NCBI GenBank assembly: GCA_003833135.1
Contig: QZLH01000126.1
Coordinates: 92,203 to 156,202 of the forward strand
Length of the DNA: 64,000 nucleotides
Source: Oehlia diaphana
Taxonomy: Eukaryota > Glomeromycota > Glomeromycetes > Glomerales > Glomeraceae
Direction: 5' to 3'
The translations under genes and the position numbers were made by a program. Of the stretch, positions 38,922-52,100 are shown piece by piece; the first letter of the stretch is position 1, and every line of letters begins with the position of its first letter. The notes beneath the pieces were generated by a model. It ran no database searches. It was not told the origin of the DNA and saw only the letters and a program-made list of their open reading frames with translations.

Positions 38922-40028
38922 AATTATAATATATACATATAATATTATATATAATTCTTTTTTTATTTTTATTAAACTTTTTGTGAATAAATTAAAATCA
39001 TTTTTTAACAAAAAAAAATGAATACCTGAAAGTCAGATTTCACGTGATTTGTGTGATTTATGTTTAGCTTCCTTGCAATTCTTCGAGTTACCTGATCAAA
39101 CTTCTTTGTTCCAGATGCTTGAATAAGATCGATATCATCTTTGCGGGTCAAAAGGATAATCAAATGCATGTCGCATTTATTTTAATACCAAATTAAATTT
39201 TACTGCCCCACAAAACCTACGTTTAAATAGTATGTTTTACACCGAACGACTGCTGATCTGATGTGAAAAATTACCCTGGTAATTTATCCAAACTAACGAA
39301 TTAATCTACTAACTTCAGTTTAGTCTTCAATTTTGTTTTAGTTCATCGAAAGTGTTACCTTCTTGTTTGTATCTCAATAAATGATGTTTTCTCGATAAAA
39401 AATTAAAAAGATGCGAAAACATTTGGTTTAAATTTTACAAAAATGAATATTCTCTTATAATTTTTTTTTAACTTGAAATATTTCATAATTATTAATTTCA
39501 AAATGAAAACCTTAAAATCATGGGACATGGACAGGGTCACAGGGACATACTGTACGTATGTCTCGTACAAAGAGGATAATATATACTTAAGTGGTACCAG
39601 CTTACTAGATGGAATTCCGTTTTATATCTTACGATGTGTCAGTCCTCCGATCTTCCTTGCAGCATGGCAGAAATAATGCGTCATTAAAACATTCGAACTT
39701 TATTTTAATAAAATTTTTTTTTTTGGGTCTTACTCTTTTACATTTACAAATTTATCAATAAAATATGTAAACAATTTAAAACTACATTGAAGTTGGCGAA
39801 GATCCAAATGTAAAAATATTTCATGCACAATAGCACTTTCACACGTTAACAATCCCCGAATATTAGTAATTATATATTTTAATAGACTGTAAGGAATTTA
39901 ACCCACTTTATGGGATATCTGAATCAAGAAATTTCTTTCTTGGAAAAATTAGGTAATAGGCACTATGAAGAACATTACTCAAAGCAAAACTACTGAAGAA
40001 TAATAATATTGAAGATAAATATCCCTCA
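38922..40028. other. spacer with an exon-like fragment
   Basis: The 3' region of GMD, then an exon-like minus-strand fragment (39026-39169), TCACGTGA at 39040-39047 and a GACATAC/GTATGTC hairpin near 39545. The 39473-39676 frame is not convincing. Confidence 0.45.
39026..39169 (-). pseudogene. isolated exon-like fragment of unknown gene
   Basis: Exactly 48 open codons begin with ATG (MHLIILLTRKDDIDLIQASG), run on through TKKFDQVTRRIARKLNIN and end at CAG followed by a GTATTC donor. The base composition is coding-like. No partner exon was found downstream, because the GMD 3' end lies there on the other strand. It may be a gene relic or a duplicated exon; the family is not recognised. Confidence 0.3.
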
Positions 40029-40684
40029 TTACAATATAAAAAGAAACAAACATATCCCACATGTAAATAAATTTGAAAAATAAAAGGGTATATAAATACG
40101 TATAATAATCTTTATGAAATTTTCCTTCATAATAAATATAAAGATACAAATAATAAACAACGGGATTGCAAGCAATATAGAAAGAATACTAATCCATTGA
40201 AATACAATCATATATCCTGAGGGTGAGAAATTGATTTTAAAATAGATTTGAAAAATCATTTGAATAACGTAAAGCGGAACAAAGAAAAAGCCTCGGACAA
40301 TATTACGCCAACGTCTATTAGTTATAACCTGCGTTAAAGTAATTACACCACATAAAGAATACATTATGAGGGAACATATATTGATAAAGCTACGATTTTA
40401 TCATTTAATGAGAAGAATCTGTAAGTCATAAGGGCCAATATTACCATAAATTGTATTACTGCCGTTCGGATTACGAATCTTTTTAATTTAGCGATAAACC
40501 CTTCCTCGTCATCAGGAGGACTTGAGAAGAAAGTTAGCAGTAAACCAATGGAATAATTTCCGAATGCAACGTGTGCAACGTCACGAACTATGACATAGCA
40601 CATAGTTGAGGCGGAAGATACATTAATTAAAAACATAAAAAAAACGAACCATGAAAAAGATTTAATTAGATGTGATTTCTTCAT
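40029..40684 (-). CDS. small multi-pass membrane protein, unknown family
   Basis: Two overlapping minus-strand frames (40684-40364 and 40364-40029) encode hydrophobic segments and probably form one gene. An intron from the GTAGCT donor after DKI (or from a GTTCCC donor after SIY) to CAG at about 40331 joins them at phase 0. The spliced protein is about 195 residues with five or so membrane segments: SFSWFVFFMFLINVSS; GNYSIGLLLTFF; TAVIQFMVILALMTY; GFFFVPLYVIQMIFQIYF; and ILSILLAIPLFIICIFIFI. There is an acidic loop SSPPDDEEGF. No family is recognised. A frameshifted pseudogene is the alternative. Confidence 0.5.
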
Positions 40685-41832
40685 AAAGTTACAATTAGTA
40701 ATTATTGAGTAATTCCTTAATTGACTTCAATAAAGACATAATAATAAAAAGAGATCGTAATTAATTAATTAAAGAAATGATAATAATATATAAAACTCAA
40801 TAAACAAAAATTAAGAAATAGAGGTCATAAAATTCGAAGAAATGAGAAGGAAAAGAAAGGCTCATTAAAAAATAAAAACTTTCGCGGTAGCACTGCTTTC
40901 AAATTCATTCTCCAAATGACCGTAGAATTGGACTGTTTATCATTACTTTATGAAGAAGAAATGAGATGAAATCTGATTATATAACAAGATTTTATATTAG
41001 GAACAAATGAAGGTAATTATTTTTTAACATTTATACATCTAAATGGGGAAACAAATCCGTTTAAATAGTGAAAAGGGCCTTTCATTTGTAATTGTATTTA
41101 TAATTTTGGTACAAATTTTATTAATATTCTTAGAAAATGTATAATTTGCAAAATATAAAAATATTTGGAAGAACAATACAATGACAGATAAACAATAACT
41201 ATTTATAGAAGATATAAACTACAATATTATTAAGACACAACCAAAATTAATAATATTGTGATAAAGTTGCAGTGATGGTGACTAATAAATGTGCGGTCCC
41301 AAAGAAATTGTAATTGTAAACCAAATCTGATCTAATAAACGATTGACAGTTGAAATAATTTATTCGATTTGAGAATTTTTGAATCTCAAATATCCGACTG
41401 TCCACAGCCATACATTTATATAAGTATATACATTATGCATTGAAAATTATAAGCCAGTTTTTTTTTTTAAAAAAAAAAGGATCCAATTCCAATGAAAAGT
41501 TTCCAAGAAAATCACTGTCAGCATACTGATTAAAAGTTAGTCATATGTACATTTATATAATTATTTAATTTTTCGTAATAATATTAGGACAGACTGAATC
41601 GAATAATCGTATAATAATTATAATTCATCACTCTTTCATATTGTAACTGCCATTACTTGTACGCAAACAATTAGTCTAAAACAGATTTTATTTAATTATA
41701 ATTATAAAAAAAGACTACGAAATTATTATAATTAATACACCTTTTTTAAAGCCCTATTTACAATAAATAAAAAAGACTAATAAAATTAAAATTGTCTATA
41801 AAATAAAATACTAATTTATATTAATACTAATT
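40685..41832. other. spacer upstream of membrane gene / downstream of flippase
   Basis: About 1.1 kb of AT-rich DNA. A palindromic T/A run lies near 41460-41480. No coding signal was seen on either strand. Confidence 0.5.
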
Positions 41833-44800
41833 TTAAGTTGTCTCAGCTTTATCGTTATTATCTAAAGTTTTTGATTGTTCTTGTTCTATTATTGGTTGAT
41901 TTTGTGTCTCACCTGAATCATTATTGTTCTCATTAACTTGTTCATTTTCACTTTCATTTTCACTCATATGACTACTTGATTGAATACCAAGTTCCTCGTT
42001 AACATATTCACTATTCACTCTTGAAGTTATATTTGTTGTCGCCGTTGAATCCCTAAAATGTACCATTCTAATTCTTTCTTCTTCTCCAAGGATATCGATT
42101 AAATCCCTAGAGGCCCTTACTTCTGGCAAACTTCTACGACGTAAACTGAGATCATTATATTCAATCTTGGACGTACGCCCAATAGGGCCAGGATTTGTTT
42201 TACGACGTTTTAAAGGTGGTGCCATTATACGTCCTGTACCTTCTTCTTGAGAGAATGCATATCCTCGCATTGGTTCCGTTAATCCTGTTCGCATAAATGT
42301 CATGCTTGTAGGAACCTCTGATACCTCTAAATTATTATTAACATATTCTGGTGGTATAGGAGGAACAGGTGGTGTAGGTGATCGAGTATCTAAATTTGTA
42401 CGATCCGTAGCAAAACTTGGACGTGTAGAATATGTCACTACTCCTCCTTCAGCAAATATGGGCGATATTGATTCATTTCTTGAATACAATGATTCTTTCG
42501 TTGATTGCCTGGCTAAGCTTACGCTTCTATATATAAGTGGATCTCTCGAGAAATTATGTTTTGGATCGGTCTTGATAATTTCTTGAATAATATTGACATC
42601 TATAGGTCTGTAGTTTCTTTGGTAATATTTCCAAGAATATCTTGGAAGCATAGAAATAATTACAGTTAATAATATACAGAACCAAAATACCCCTCCACCA
42701 AACACAGAATAATTAAATCCATAGATCGCTGAAAAAGGGATTAAACTATAGACAGCTATGTAAAGTAAAATTAAAGCTATCGATCCAAAAACTGAAATAT
42801 AATGAAATATTGTCCAACATTGTGCATTGAATCCGGTAAACAAGTTTGCCATTGTGATACATGCAACTGCCATTGTCGTTCCCATTTCAAGATAATCAGG
42901 TGTACGTCCTTTATCATTGACACTTCCTTTTTGATAAGCAAAATATGAAACAAAGAAGCATATCACGGATTGATAAATACCTTCAAGCATATAATATAAA
43001 AATGTTAGCATCGTATAAGCTTCTTGGTTAATACCTCTCTTATATAATTCAGGTACTTCAGTAGCAACATTATCGGGCACATCCCGATCAAATACACCAA
43101 TTGAAAGTACAGCTACACATGTGAAAAATAAATTCCAAAATAATGTATAAGTATATTCAAAGACAATAGTTGTAGAGTACCCGCAAAAGAATTGATACCA
43201 AAATAAAGTCCCAACTCCTATCATATTTTTATAAAAGAAATTGAGAATCATGGAGGAATTTCGAATATATGCATAATGTCCATGAACTAACAAAAGACGA
43301 GTAAGATATCGAAACTGCGCAATAGCATAATCTGATGCCATAACAGCCTGTAATCCTTCTTCTCCCGCAACTCCTATACCAATATGTGCGGCTTGAATCA
43401 TACTAACATCATTAGCTCCATCTCCAATAGCACAAGTCATTACATTCTTTCCCTCCTTAACTAATTCTACAACTTTGGCTTTTTGTAATGGTGACACACG
43501 ACAACAAATGACGCCTTTGCATCGACAGGCCAAATCTAATAATAATTTCCTACTCCAAGGTTCTTCTAGGGCATACTTTAATGCTACTCCATCGATAACT
43601 AAAGCATGTCCTCCGGGTCTTGGTGAATTGGATACACCTGAAATAATGGAAAGACTTCTTCCCAAACTCATTTCACGTGCATGTGAAGTTGATGATCGAG
43701 GAACACTGTTGACCGACATAACGGGAGGAACTTGAGAGCGTATATTATTTTGAATATCCTGATCAGTGGGAAAGAATTTTTCAACAGCATTGCGCATTTG
43801 TTCGTAAGCGCTACCCGATTCTCCATAAGCACCTCCACGAACAATAATAAGGTTCATGTCTCTACTTAATAAGCATGTAGAAAATCCGATACTTATTGCA
43901 GTTTCCATCTTATCACCTGTCAAAACCCATATTTTAATACCTGCGCGTTTAAGAGTTGCAATACACTCTGGCACACCATCTTGCAAGCGATCTTCGATTG
44001 CGGTAGCACCAAGTAGTATTAAATCTTTTTCGATTTGATTGCTAACAATTTCAACTCTTTTGTCACGGTCTACAATTGAAGATGATGCTTCCCGAAACTC
44101 GATATTCCATTTTTGGTAAAAACCAGGATCAATATCTGCGTAACCTAAGCAAAGCGTCCGAAGACCTATTTTAAAAGAAGTTGTTAAATTAAAAATCATC
44201 ACAAATTTGAAATTTAGATATTAAAAAAAATGATTTTACCTTCTTTTGCAAATTCTTCTAAGTGCTCGCCAGTTATATTTGTCCTATAATCTTGGCCACT
44301 CTTTAGTCGTTCAAAAATGACATTATCAGCTCCTTTACAATATAAGGTTATACGGCCATCCGTTGGTGATCGTACAATAATACTCATCCTTTTCCTTGAA
44401 CTTGTAAATTCAAGAATATTTAATAACTCAAAGTGGACTTCTTTACCGTCCGGTGTAGTAATAATAATGTTATCAGTTTCGCGAGAACGAAAAGTATAAC
44501 CCACGTCTTTAGCAGCTTGTACAAGTGCAGCTTCATCAGGCGATTGGGCTTTATATTGTTGTTCTCCATCAGAAGTTGTATTGACCAATACGGTATGACA
44601 AATTGCAAGAAGGGTGAAAAAATCATTAATAGTTTTCGAATTATCAGAATTAGTCATATCTTGTTTAAGTTCATGGTCGGTAAATGGCTTCTTTTCTTTT
44701 CTTTCTTTCTTTTCTTTCTTTTTTTCATTAATTTTTTTAGAAGATCCTGATTTAGGAATATCTGGTTGAGAAGTTTTTGTATTTGATACTAGAGATGGTG

Positions 44801-46652
44801 TCGATTTACTATTATCATTGGTCGGAGTGGTTATAACACCTTCGGAGTCACTCTCAGAAACTTCCCCTTGATAAACTTTCCCACCTATAGAACATTTACG
44901 AAATGCCATTACATTCCGTGTTAAAGTGCCGGTTTTATCGGAAAAAATATATTCAATTTGACCTACATAATAATTATAAATTAATATATTAACAAAAAAT
45001 GTATCTATAAAATATCGCTTAATATAATGTACCTAAATCATCTGATAGATTCCAATTTTTAGGAACGCAAGGCGTATCAGTTTCAGGATAACGCATTTCA
45101 TCATCCATGAAAATAAAGAATGCCTAAGAATATTAAATATATTTATTTAAATAATGTATTGAGTGTAATATCTAAAGCACGTGACCATACTTACTTGAAC
45201 CGACTTAACAAATTCAATTGACAAATACAATGAAATGGGAACGATGTTTTGAAAAGCAATTAAGGCATTACTATAAATCAACACAGTTAATAAAAAAAAC
45301 AAATATAATATAAAAACGAGAAGGTGAAAAATCAAATAATTATTTACCAGAAGGCTAAAAAGGCGTTTAGTTCAATCCCTCTACTCCCTTGTTCAATATA
45401 AGTTGCATTCCTTCCTAAATTATTTGTCTCCCAAATTTTGCTACCAATGGCACATAAAGCACACATGGATCCCATTATGGCCAAGTTCGCAAGGCTAAAT
45501 AAAAAAACTTTACTTAATTCGACTACAATAGAATTTAAATAGCTACGTGAATAAAAAAATAAACAACGTACACTTGCGGATTCATCATTTTTTCAATACG
45601 ACTTCTTTTTGAAGGTGTATCACCAGAGTTTAATGAAAGCTTGGTATCACTGCCAGTAAAAACTACCAAACCAATGACCCATTCAGTATTTTTTAACACG
45701 CAGCCTCTTAATAACATAGAATTCAAATTAATTGGAATTTTGATAGGACCGCCGCGAGAGCGCGGTCTATCTGGTAGTCCAGAAGGAAAAACCAATGTAG
45801 CGTTATAAGAAAATAAGTTTGTTGTAGGGGGTTCCGAGTCAACATAGAACCGAACATGTGCACAATCATCTGGTGTCGTTAAATGATCAATTTCTGGGAC
45901 ACTTGATCTAATTTTTAAATTTGTTTCGCCATCAAGATTTTTTGTTTCAACATAACAAAGTGAATTAGGTTCGGATGTAGAAAGAATGATAATGTCTAAC
46001 AAAAGAGTATGATTAGATAATTTTCAAAAAACTAATCAATAAGGAGCATTGATTGTTTTGACCTACCAGCTGGAATAAAATCATCATTATGTAATTTAAT
46101 GAAATCTCCTACACGTACATCTTTGAATAATGTTTCCTTCCATTCCGGACTTTCTCCTCCTACCGGTTCACCAACTGGGGTTTTTTTGTTAAATAAGGAT
46201 ATTATAAAATTAATGAAGGAATTAGACGCTGCGCCAGTATAATTTACGTTCTTCCAATTCCCTAATGTCCGTGTTCTTCTATTGTTAACGGACCTGTCAG
46301 TTACATGACGTTTAAAATCTTCAAATCCATCTTTAATTGAAGTTATACCCAAAATTATAAACATGGGCAATGCTGCAACTACGGGTTCAATCGTAGCAAA
46401 TTCTGGGAACCATTGTAATACGACTAATAACAAGAAGAAAAAATTGGCAATACGCCGAAATTGTTCGTACAAATTTTTTGGGATAAAAGTAAAAATGCTA
46501 TATTTTGAAGTTACAACTTTATTTGTGACATATTTTTGTTTTGGATTTCCATTATTGTCAAGTTTTGCTTGAGGTAAAGGTTCGTTGACATATACTTGAC
46601 GAGCATTTAATTGTGGTTTTCTAGGCCTCCAAAAATTTAGACGAGAGAACAT
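41833..46652 (-). CDS. P4-type ATPase, phospholipid flippase (Dnf/ATP10-like)
   Basis: About seven exons (46652-46067, 45995-45572, 45494-45348, ca. 45271-45195, ca. 45123-45034, ca. 44964-44235, ca. 44166-41833) give roughly 1,450 residues. P4 features in order: YVTNKVVTSKYSIFTFIPKN and NLYEQFRRIANFFFLLLVV in the N-terminal part; NLDGETNLK in the actuator domain; IVPISLYLSIEF with the PISL motif of P4 enzymes; IEYIFSDKTGTLTRN with the phosphorylated Asp; IWVLTGDKMETAISIG; and IGDGANDVSMIQAAHIGIGV. Then come six C-terminal membrane helices and a long disordered Ser/Pro/Glu-rich tail. It moves phospholipids to the cytosolic leaflet of plasma or Golgi membranes with a Cdc50-type subunit. The N-terminal block looks closest to Dnf1/2 and ATP10; the exact class is inferred. 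Confidence 0.95.
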
Positions 46653-47030
46653 CTCTTTTGACCCAATACTTTATTTAGATCGGGTTGGAAAAAAGAAAAA
46701 AGATGTCATTTTGTCATTTACTAATAATTAAACAATTAAACATTCCGAATTCGGTAATTACTATCCAATTTTTCCGGAAATTTCAAGTTACAGAGTTGCG
46801 CTATTTATAATTAGATCTTGGAGACAGGATCTATTATTAAAATTTTAACCGGGTTGTAAACCTGATTTTCTAAGATCACGTGAAAACTTAATTTGTCTTA
46901 AATAATTTTCCTTTTTTATCATAACAGATGAATCAATTTATCTTGTGTAACATTGCGAATTTTTAGGAAACTCTGAAATCACTCTTACCTCAACTTTTTT
47001 TTTTGCGGTTCGAAATATTTGATATTTAAT
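46653..47030. promoter_or_regulatory. divergent promoter flippase / glycosyltransferase with TCACGTGA
   Basis: A 378-bp spacer between divergent starts. The 8-bp palindrome TCACGTGA lies at 46876-46883, about 150 bp from the plus-strand start codon. It is a strong bHLH-type core motif. Confidence 0.5.
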
Positions 47031-49003
47031 ATGTTGGACAAAGACCAAATACATTCACAACTTTACCGAAATCCGGCACCAAATTTTAACCGTTTGTTTA
47101 GTCGTAGGAGCAGCACTATCAGGCTCACACTTGTTACTTTATTCATAGGCACAATAATATGGCTCATGATCTTAAAACCTTTAGCTGAATCTGATACTTT
47201 AACTGATTTCAGTGATACAGCGAAAATTAAAAAAGAATCTACACAACCAACATGGCAAATAGACTTGAAGAAAACAATTGATGAACGATTTAGTGTATAT
47301 AAAAAGGAACAATTTGAAGAAGTAGCTTTAAAAAAGAATAGGATGATTCCAGTAACAGCAGTATTGTTAAATTGGAAAAGAATGGAGGCTCTGCAAACAG
47401 CAGTTAATTATATTTCAAAATATCCATTTATAAAAGAAATTCTTTTATGGAATAATAATAATAAAACTAGACTTTATTCTAAGGTAACTGTTACTTTTAA
47501 TTATTTTGTTGGAATCATCAGATCACTTGTTTATTCCATTTACCTTTTCTAGGATTTTAAGCTTAATAATAGTGATGTTGAATTAAATGTTTTTAATTCT
47601 GAAGAAAATCTTCATGATCTTTCAAAATATACAACTTGTTCAATGGCAAAATATGATTATTGTTATTTTCAAGATGATGATTGGTTAAATTTATACATGG
47701 ATAGTTTATATACAAATTTCCTTGAAAATCCAAATTTAATTCACTCAAATTCAATGCCAGTTATCTATTTAGAAAGCAGAAGATGGATGTTTGCAAACGC
47801 AGATAAAAATCTTCATACGGGATTTACATGGCTTGGATGTGGTTCTTTCGTATCACGGGCAAAAGTTCAAAGATTTTTAGGGCAACTTGGTTCAATTTCC
47901 TTAATTAAAGATAGGTTAAAGCTTGCAGATAGGTACTTTTCTTTATGGACTAATCAATATCCATATCAGTTATCAAATCCATTAACACCTTTAGATCAAA
48001 AGGATGGATGGGGTGTGGATCAATGGAATATGGTCTACAATAATATTGTAAGTCCTAAATTTGGGCGTATTGTGAATATGATAGCATTTTATTAAAAAAA
48101 TGAAACAAATATCTATATAATTTAATTTTCAGTTAGATGCAACTCAAAAGTTATATACAGCATTAGCTGTAAAATCGAATTCTGAACTTTTCGCTCGTGA
48201 AGAAGAGAAACCTTATTATAATGACAGAATTATCAGGTAAATTAACTTAATGGTTTAAATAAATCTTTATTGTAATTTTTAATTTTTTTTCTTTTATCAA
48301 TATTATTATTATTAGGGCTCCATGTTTAAATGATAAATGCCTTTTTCTGACGAATATTGATCCATTTCCTCATCCATCTCTCGTTTATTATGCAAATAAT
48401 ATTACACATGTTCGTGATCAGGAATCAAAATTTAATAAATTAGATTTTCCTAGTAAATTTTTTTGGAATAATTATGCATATCATTATGCTGTTGATTCTG
48501 ATGAAAAAACATGTTGGAATTCATTTAAAAGTAAGTTCAAAATATTTTATAATTAATTTTTTAGAGAACAAAAGAAATCTCAACTTTTTTTTAAAATGAA
48601 TTTATAGTTCCAAAGATTGGTGATTACTTTGGATTACAGTTTATTGAACCTAGATTTCCAAAAAAGATTACGATTATATCATCAAGAAATATTGATGCGT
48701 CTTTTTATATTCGAGTTTCTTCAGGCGGAAATAGATGGGTAAACAAAAATTATTATTTAATCTCTTTTCTTTGGTAAAAAAAAAAATTATTCATATATTA
48801 TTTCTTTTCTCCCAATTTAGCGGACATGTAATATAACTAGTTCCAGTAATACCGATCACAAAAATAGTAATACATTTGAATTTAATTGTTCGAATATTGT
48901 TAAAAATAAACAACTTATTAGATTTATAAGGATTGAAGCTTCAAGGGATTTTCTTGAACCATTTGAAATTTGTTCTTTAATTTTAGATGAATTAAATGTA
49001 TAA
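47031..49003 (+). CDS. type II membrane glycosyltransferase-like protein with C-terminal accessory domain
   Basis: Six exons (47031-47483, ca. 47554-48047, ca. 48133-48237, ca. 48316-48531, ca. 48608-48738, ca. 48822-49003) encode about 525 residues. Basic cytosolic N-terminus, then one signal anchor (LTLVTLFIGTIIWLMILKPL, about residues 32-51), then a stem. The luminal domain begins like an inverting GT-A fold: PVTAVLLNWKRMEALQTAV and FIKEILLWNNNNKT. It has an acidic DxD-type motif, YCYFQDDDWLNLYMD, and GCGSFVSRAKVQRFLG. The last 170 residues (WNNYAYHYAVDSDEKTCWNS ... RIEASRDFLEPFEICSLIL) look like an F5/8-type C (discoidin) beta-sandwich. A Golgi glycosyltransferase is likely; donor and acceptor are unknown. 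Confidence 0.65.
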
Positions 49004-49186
49004 TAAGTAATAATATTATATTTATAAATTAATGTTATATATTCACAGATCCTGTATACATACACTTTGGTAGTTTAGATAATAATAGACATCAGCAAGC
49101 TTTGTAATAAATCAATTGTATATTTTTCTTTTTTAGTTTTATTATTATTCTTTTTTAGAGGAGACATTAAAAATACAATTAACAAT

Positions 49187-52100
49187 TTATTTCTTAAGTT
49201 CAATTTTCTCAACTAATCCATTACCCAATCTTTCTATTTCCAATATAATAGCTTTAGTATTTATGATAACCATTCTAGAATCATCATCATTTTTTTTCTT
49301 TTTATCATTTCGTTGTATTTTAGAATCATCTTTATTTGCTAATACCTATTTAGGTATTAAAAAAATAAACATGCAAATAATTATAAATAATATTAATACA
49401 AAAATTAAAAAAAAAAATTATAATTAATTACTAACCTTGTTTCTTTCTCCACTTGGTATTAAACCAACGGGACAACTAGAAAATCCAGTATTAACCTTCC
49501 ATGGTTTAGGAATAAAATTTATAGGATTCCAAACTAAACCAATAAATGATCCACCATATTTATCATAAAAAAATAATGCTGTATCTGAATATATCTTTTT
49601 TAATTCATTTACATAACATTCTACTGGATCAAATCCAATTAATGGCCATTCTTCCTCTTTTTTATTTACATTATTTTCTGAATCTTTCGATTTACCTTCA
49701 TTTTTACCATCAATACTCGCATTATTATTACTAATGCTATTATCATCATCATTATTATTGCTTCTATTACTAATTCCCGTTTCCAATTCAAAAAGTTTTA
49801 AAATATTATTCGATTTTTTATTATTCAAGCTTTCATTATTCTTTTCAAAATAAGATTTATCAGGATTTAAGTTTTGATAATAACGCGTACATAAATTTGG
49901 ATTCAAATGTATTATTGCATCATAATCTTGTAATGGTGTAATAAATAATCTCTAAAAGTATTCCATGACACGAAAAAAAAAAAATTAAAGATCTAAACAA
50001 ATGATTAAAAAATCAAAATTACAAAAAAAAAAAAACTTTCTTTCCTTACTTTGAACTCTTTATTATCAACGTTTCCTCCTTTAAAGATAATTTTATCGAC
50101 ACATTCAATAGCAGCTTTAGCTAATTCTTTAATTCTAATAGCTACAACTTTACTAGGTTTTTCTTCTCCCCATATAATTCCTTCATTTGAAATTGTGTTA
50201 ATAGTAGCCAAAAACATTGAAGAATGTTTATAATTTCCATCCGCCTTTCTCATATTTTTGAATCTCTCTAAGAGATTTTCGAAAATATTTTTCTTCACCG
50301 TTTCGTCCGTTGCAATTGTATTAATACTAGAAGTACCAATTACAACATTACCTCCTCTTTTACTATCATTTGATTCATCTAAATCAACTATAACAGGATC
50401 ATTTTTCAAATCCCATCCAGCAATAAACTTTAAAACCCTCAAAAATCCTACGAATCCACTTGAAGGCCTTTCCCACGGACTAGGACTTAAATAAATTACA
50501 GCGCATAATGTTTCAATAAATTCTTCTTCAATATGTATTGATGTTAATAAATGCGCACCAAACCATCTTTTAGTTAACCTAATAGCTAAAGAAAGTGATG
50601 GATATTTATTACATAGTGTTTGTATTTGTGTATTATGTAAAGGTAGGTAAATAAACTTTCTTTTTAAACGTAATAAAGCATTCGTATAAATATCTCTCTT
50701 AATTGAAGTGGTCATCTTATTTTTTATACCACGATCCAGTAAAATTAATTCACGTTCATGATGTATAAAACATCTAAACGAGAATCCTGTCGTAGTAGAA
50801 AATACTTCCAAAAATGCGTCTGTTGATATAATCGTATCTAAATTTGGTTTAGCAACAACTCTAGTTTTTGTTTCAGGAAATTGTTTTTTAAATTGATTTG
50901 ATAATAAAATATAAAAAGCTATCTTCATTTTCTGTATAGCAACGAGATCATCAGGCCACTTTGTTGAATATTCAAACTGGATAATAATGTCAATAGGTTC
51001 AATGTAATGAGATGGAAAAATAATAACTCCATTCTTTCGTTTCAATTTAATCGGCTGAGGTGTAAATACAGATGAATATCGAAGTGAAGGACTTGAACCT
51101 TTAATACTTGATACCCTCAAAAGTAAATCCTCTAATGCATAACATTGCTTTACCAAGTTATCATATGCATTCATGACATGTTGAAATCCTTGATTACTTA
51201 ATTCTGGATTCCAAATATTTCTTGGAACATTACTGGAAGGCATAACAAATTTATTCAGTTGTTCTGCCCAATATTGAATCCCTTTGTTCTCTTTAATTCT
51301 ATAATGTAATGCCATCAAATGTAAAACTATTTGATTAACAATTAAACTTCTTGACTCAATTCCTTTTTGAGAATCCCAAACCATACATTCCAAAATATTT
51401 CCATCTTTAAATCTTCTAGTTTCTGCTTTTTTCCCCCATAATTTACGAAACTTTGCTACCGCGATTTCGTCTACAGGTGATGGACCATAATCGACAAGTC
51501 GATTTGATTCATCAGGATTAAATATAAACCCAATATAAATATGTATATTTGACGATGAATAAGTTTTTGGTTGTTCAGAGGTTAACCAAGATGATAATTT
51601 GCTATAATTGACTGCAATTAAATTGACCCTATTTGTAAGTCCTCGCTTAAGCAACTTTGGCATTGTCCTTGCAAAGTGTATAAAACTATCAGGGAAGTTC
51701 AATTTTGCTGATTCATCATATTCATTATACGACTTTGGTAGCTGAGTTATTCTAATATAGAAGGGAGGAAATTTAAGATTTTGAATCACGAAAAATATTT
51801 CAAAAATATTGTAAACCTTACTTTGCAACATTATCATATCTTAATTTAATATCATCAACCTTCTTCAAGAACAAATCTTCAAATCTATCAACATGAGACT
51901 CATTAAGATAATCCATCGCCAACTTAGCCTCATGTTGTAGCTAATTTAAATATAAAAAATTATTATATCATCTAATTTTTAATATAATACCAACAATTAA
52001 AATTACCTGATCTAGAGAGGCTTTTGACATTCTACCAAATAAATTCAATGTTCCATAATCATCAACAAATACCACTTCAAAATTATCCTTGAACGATTTC

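Noticed and set aside
43475..43735. Plus-strand 86-codon frame in the flippase gene
   Set aside because: It lies opposite the conserved GDGAND-flanking P-domain of the P4-ATPase.
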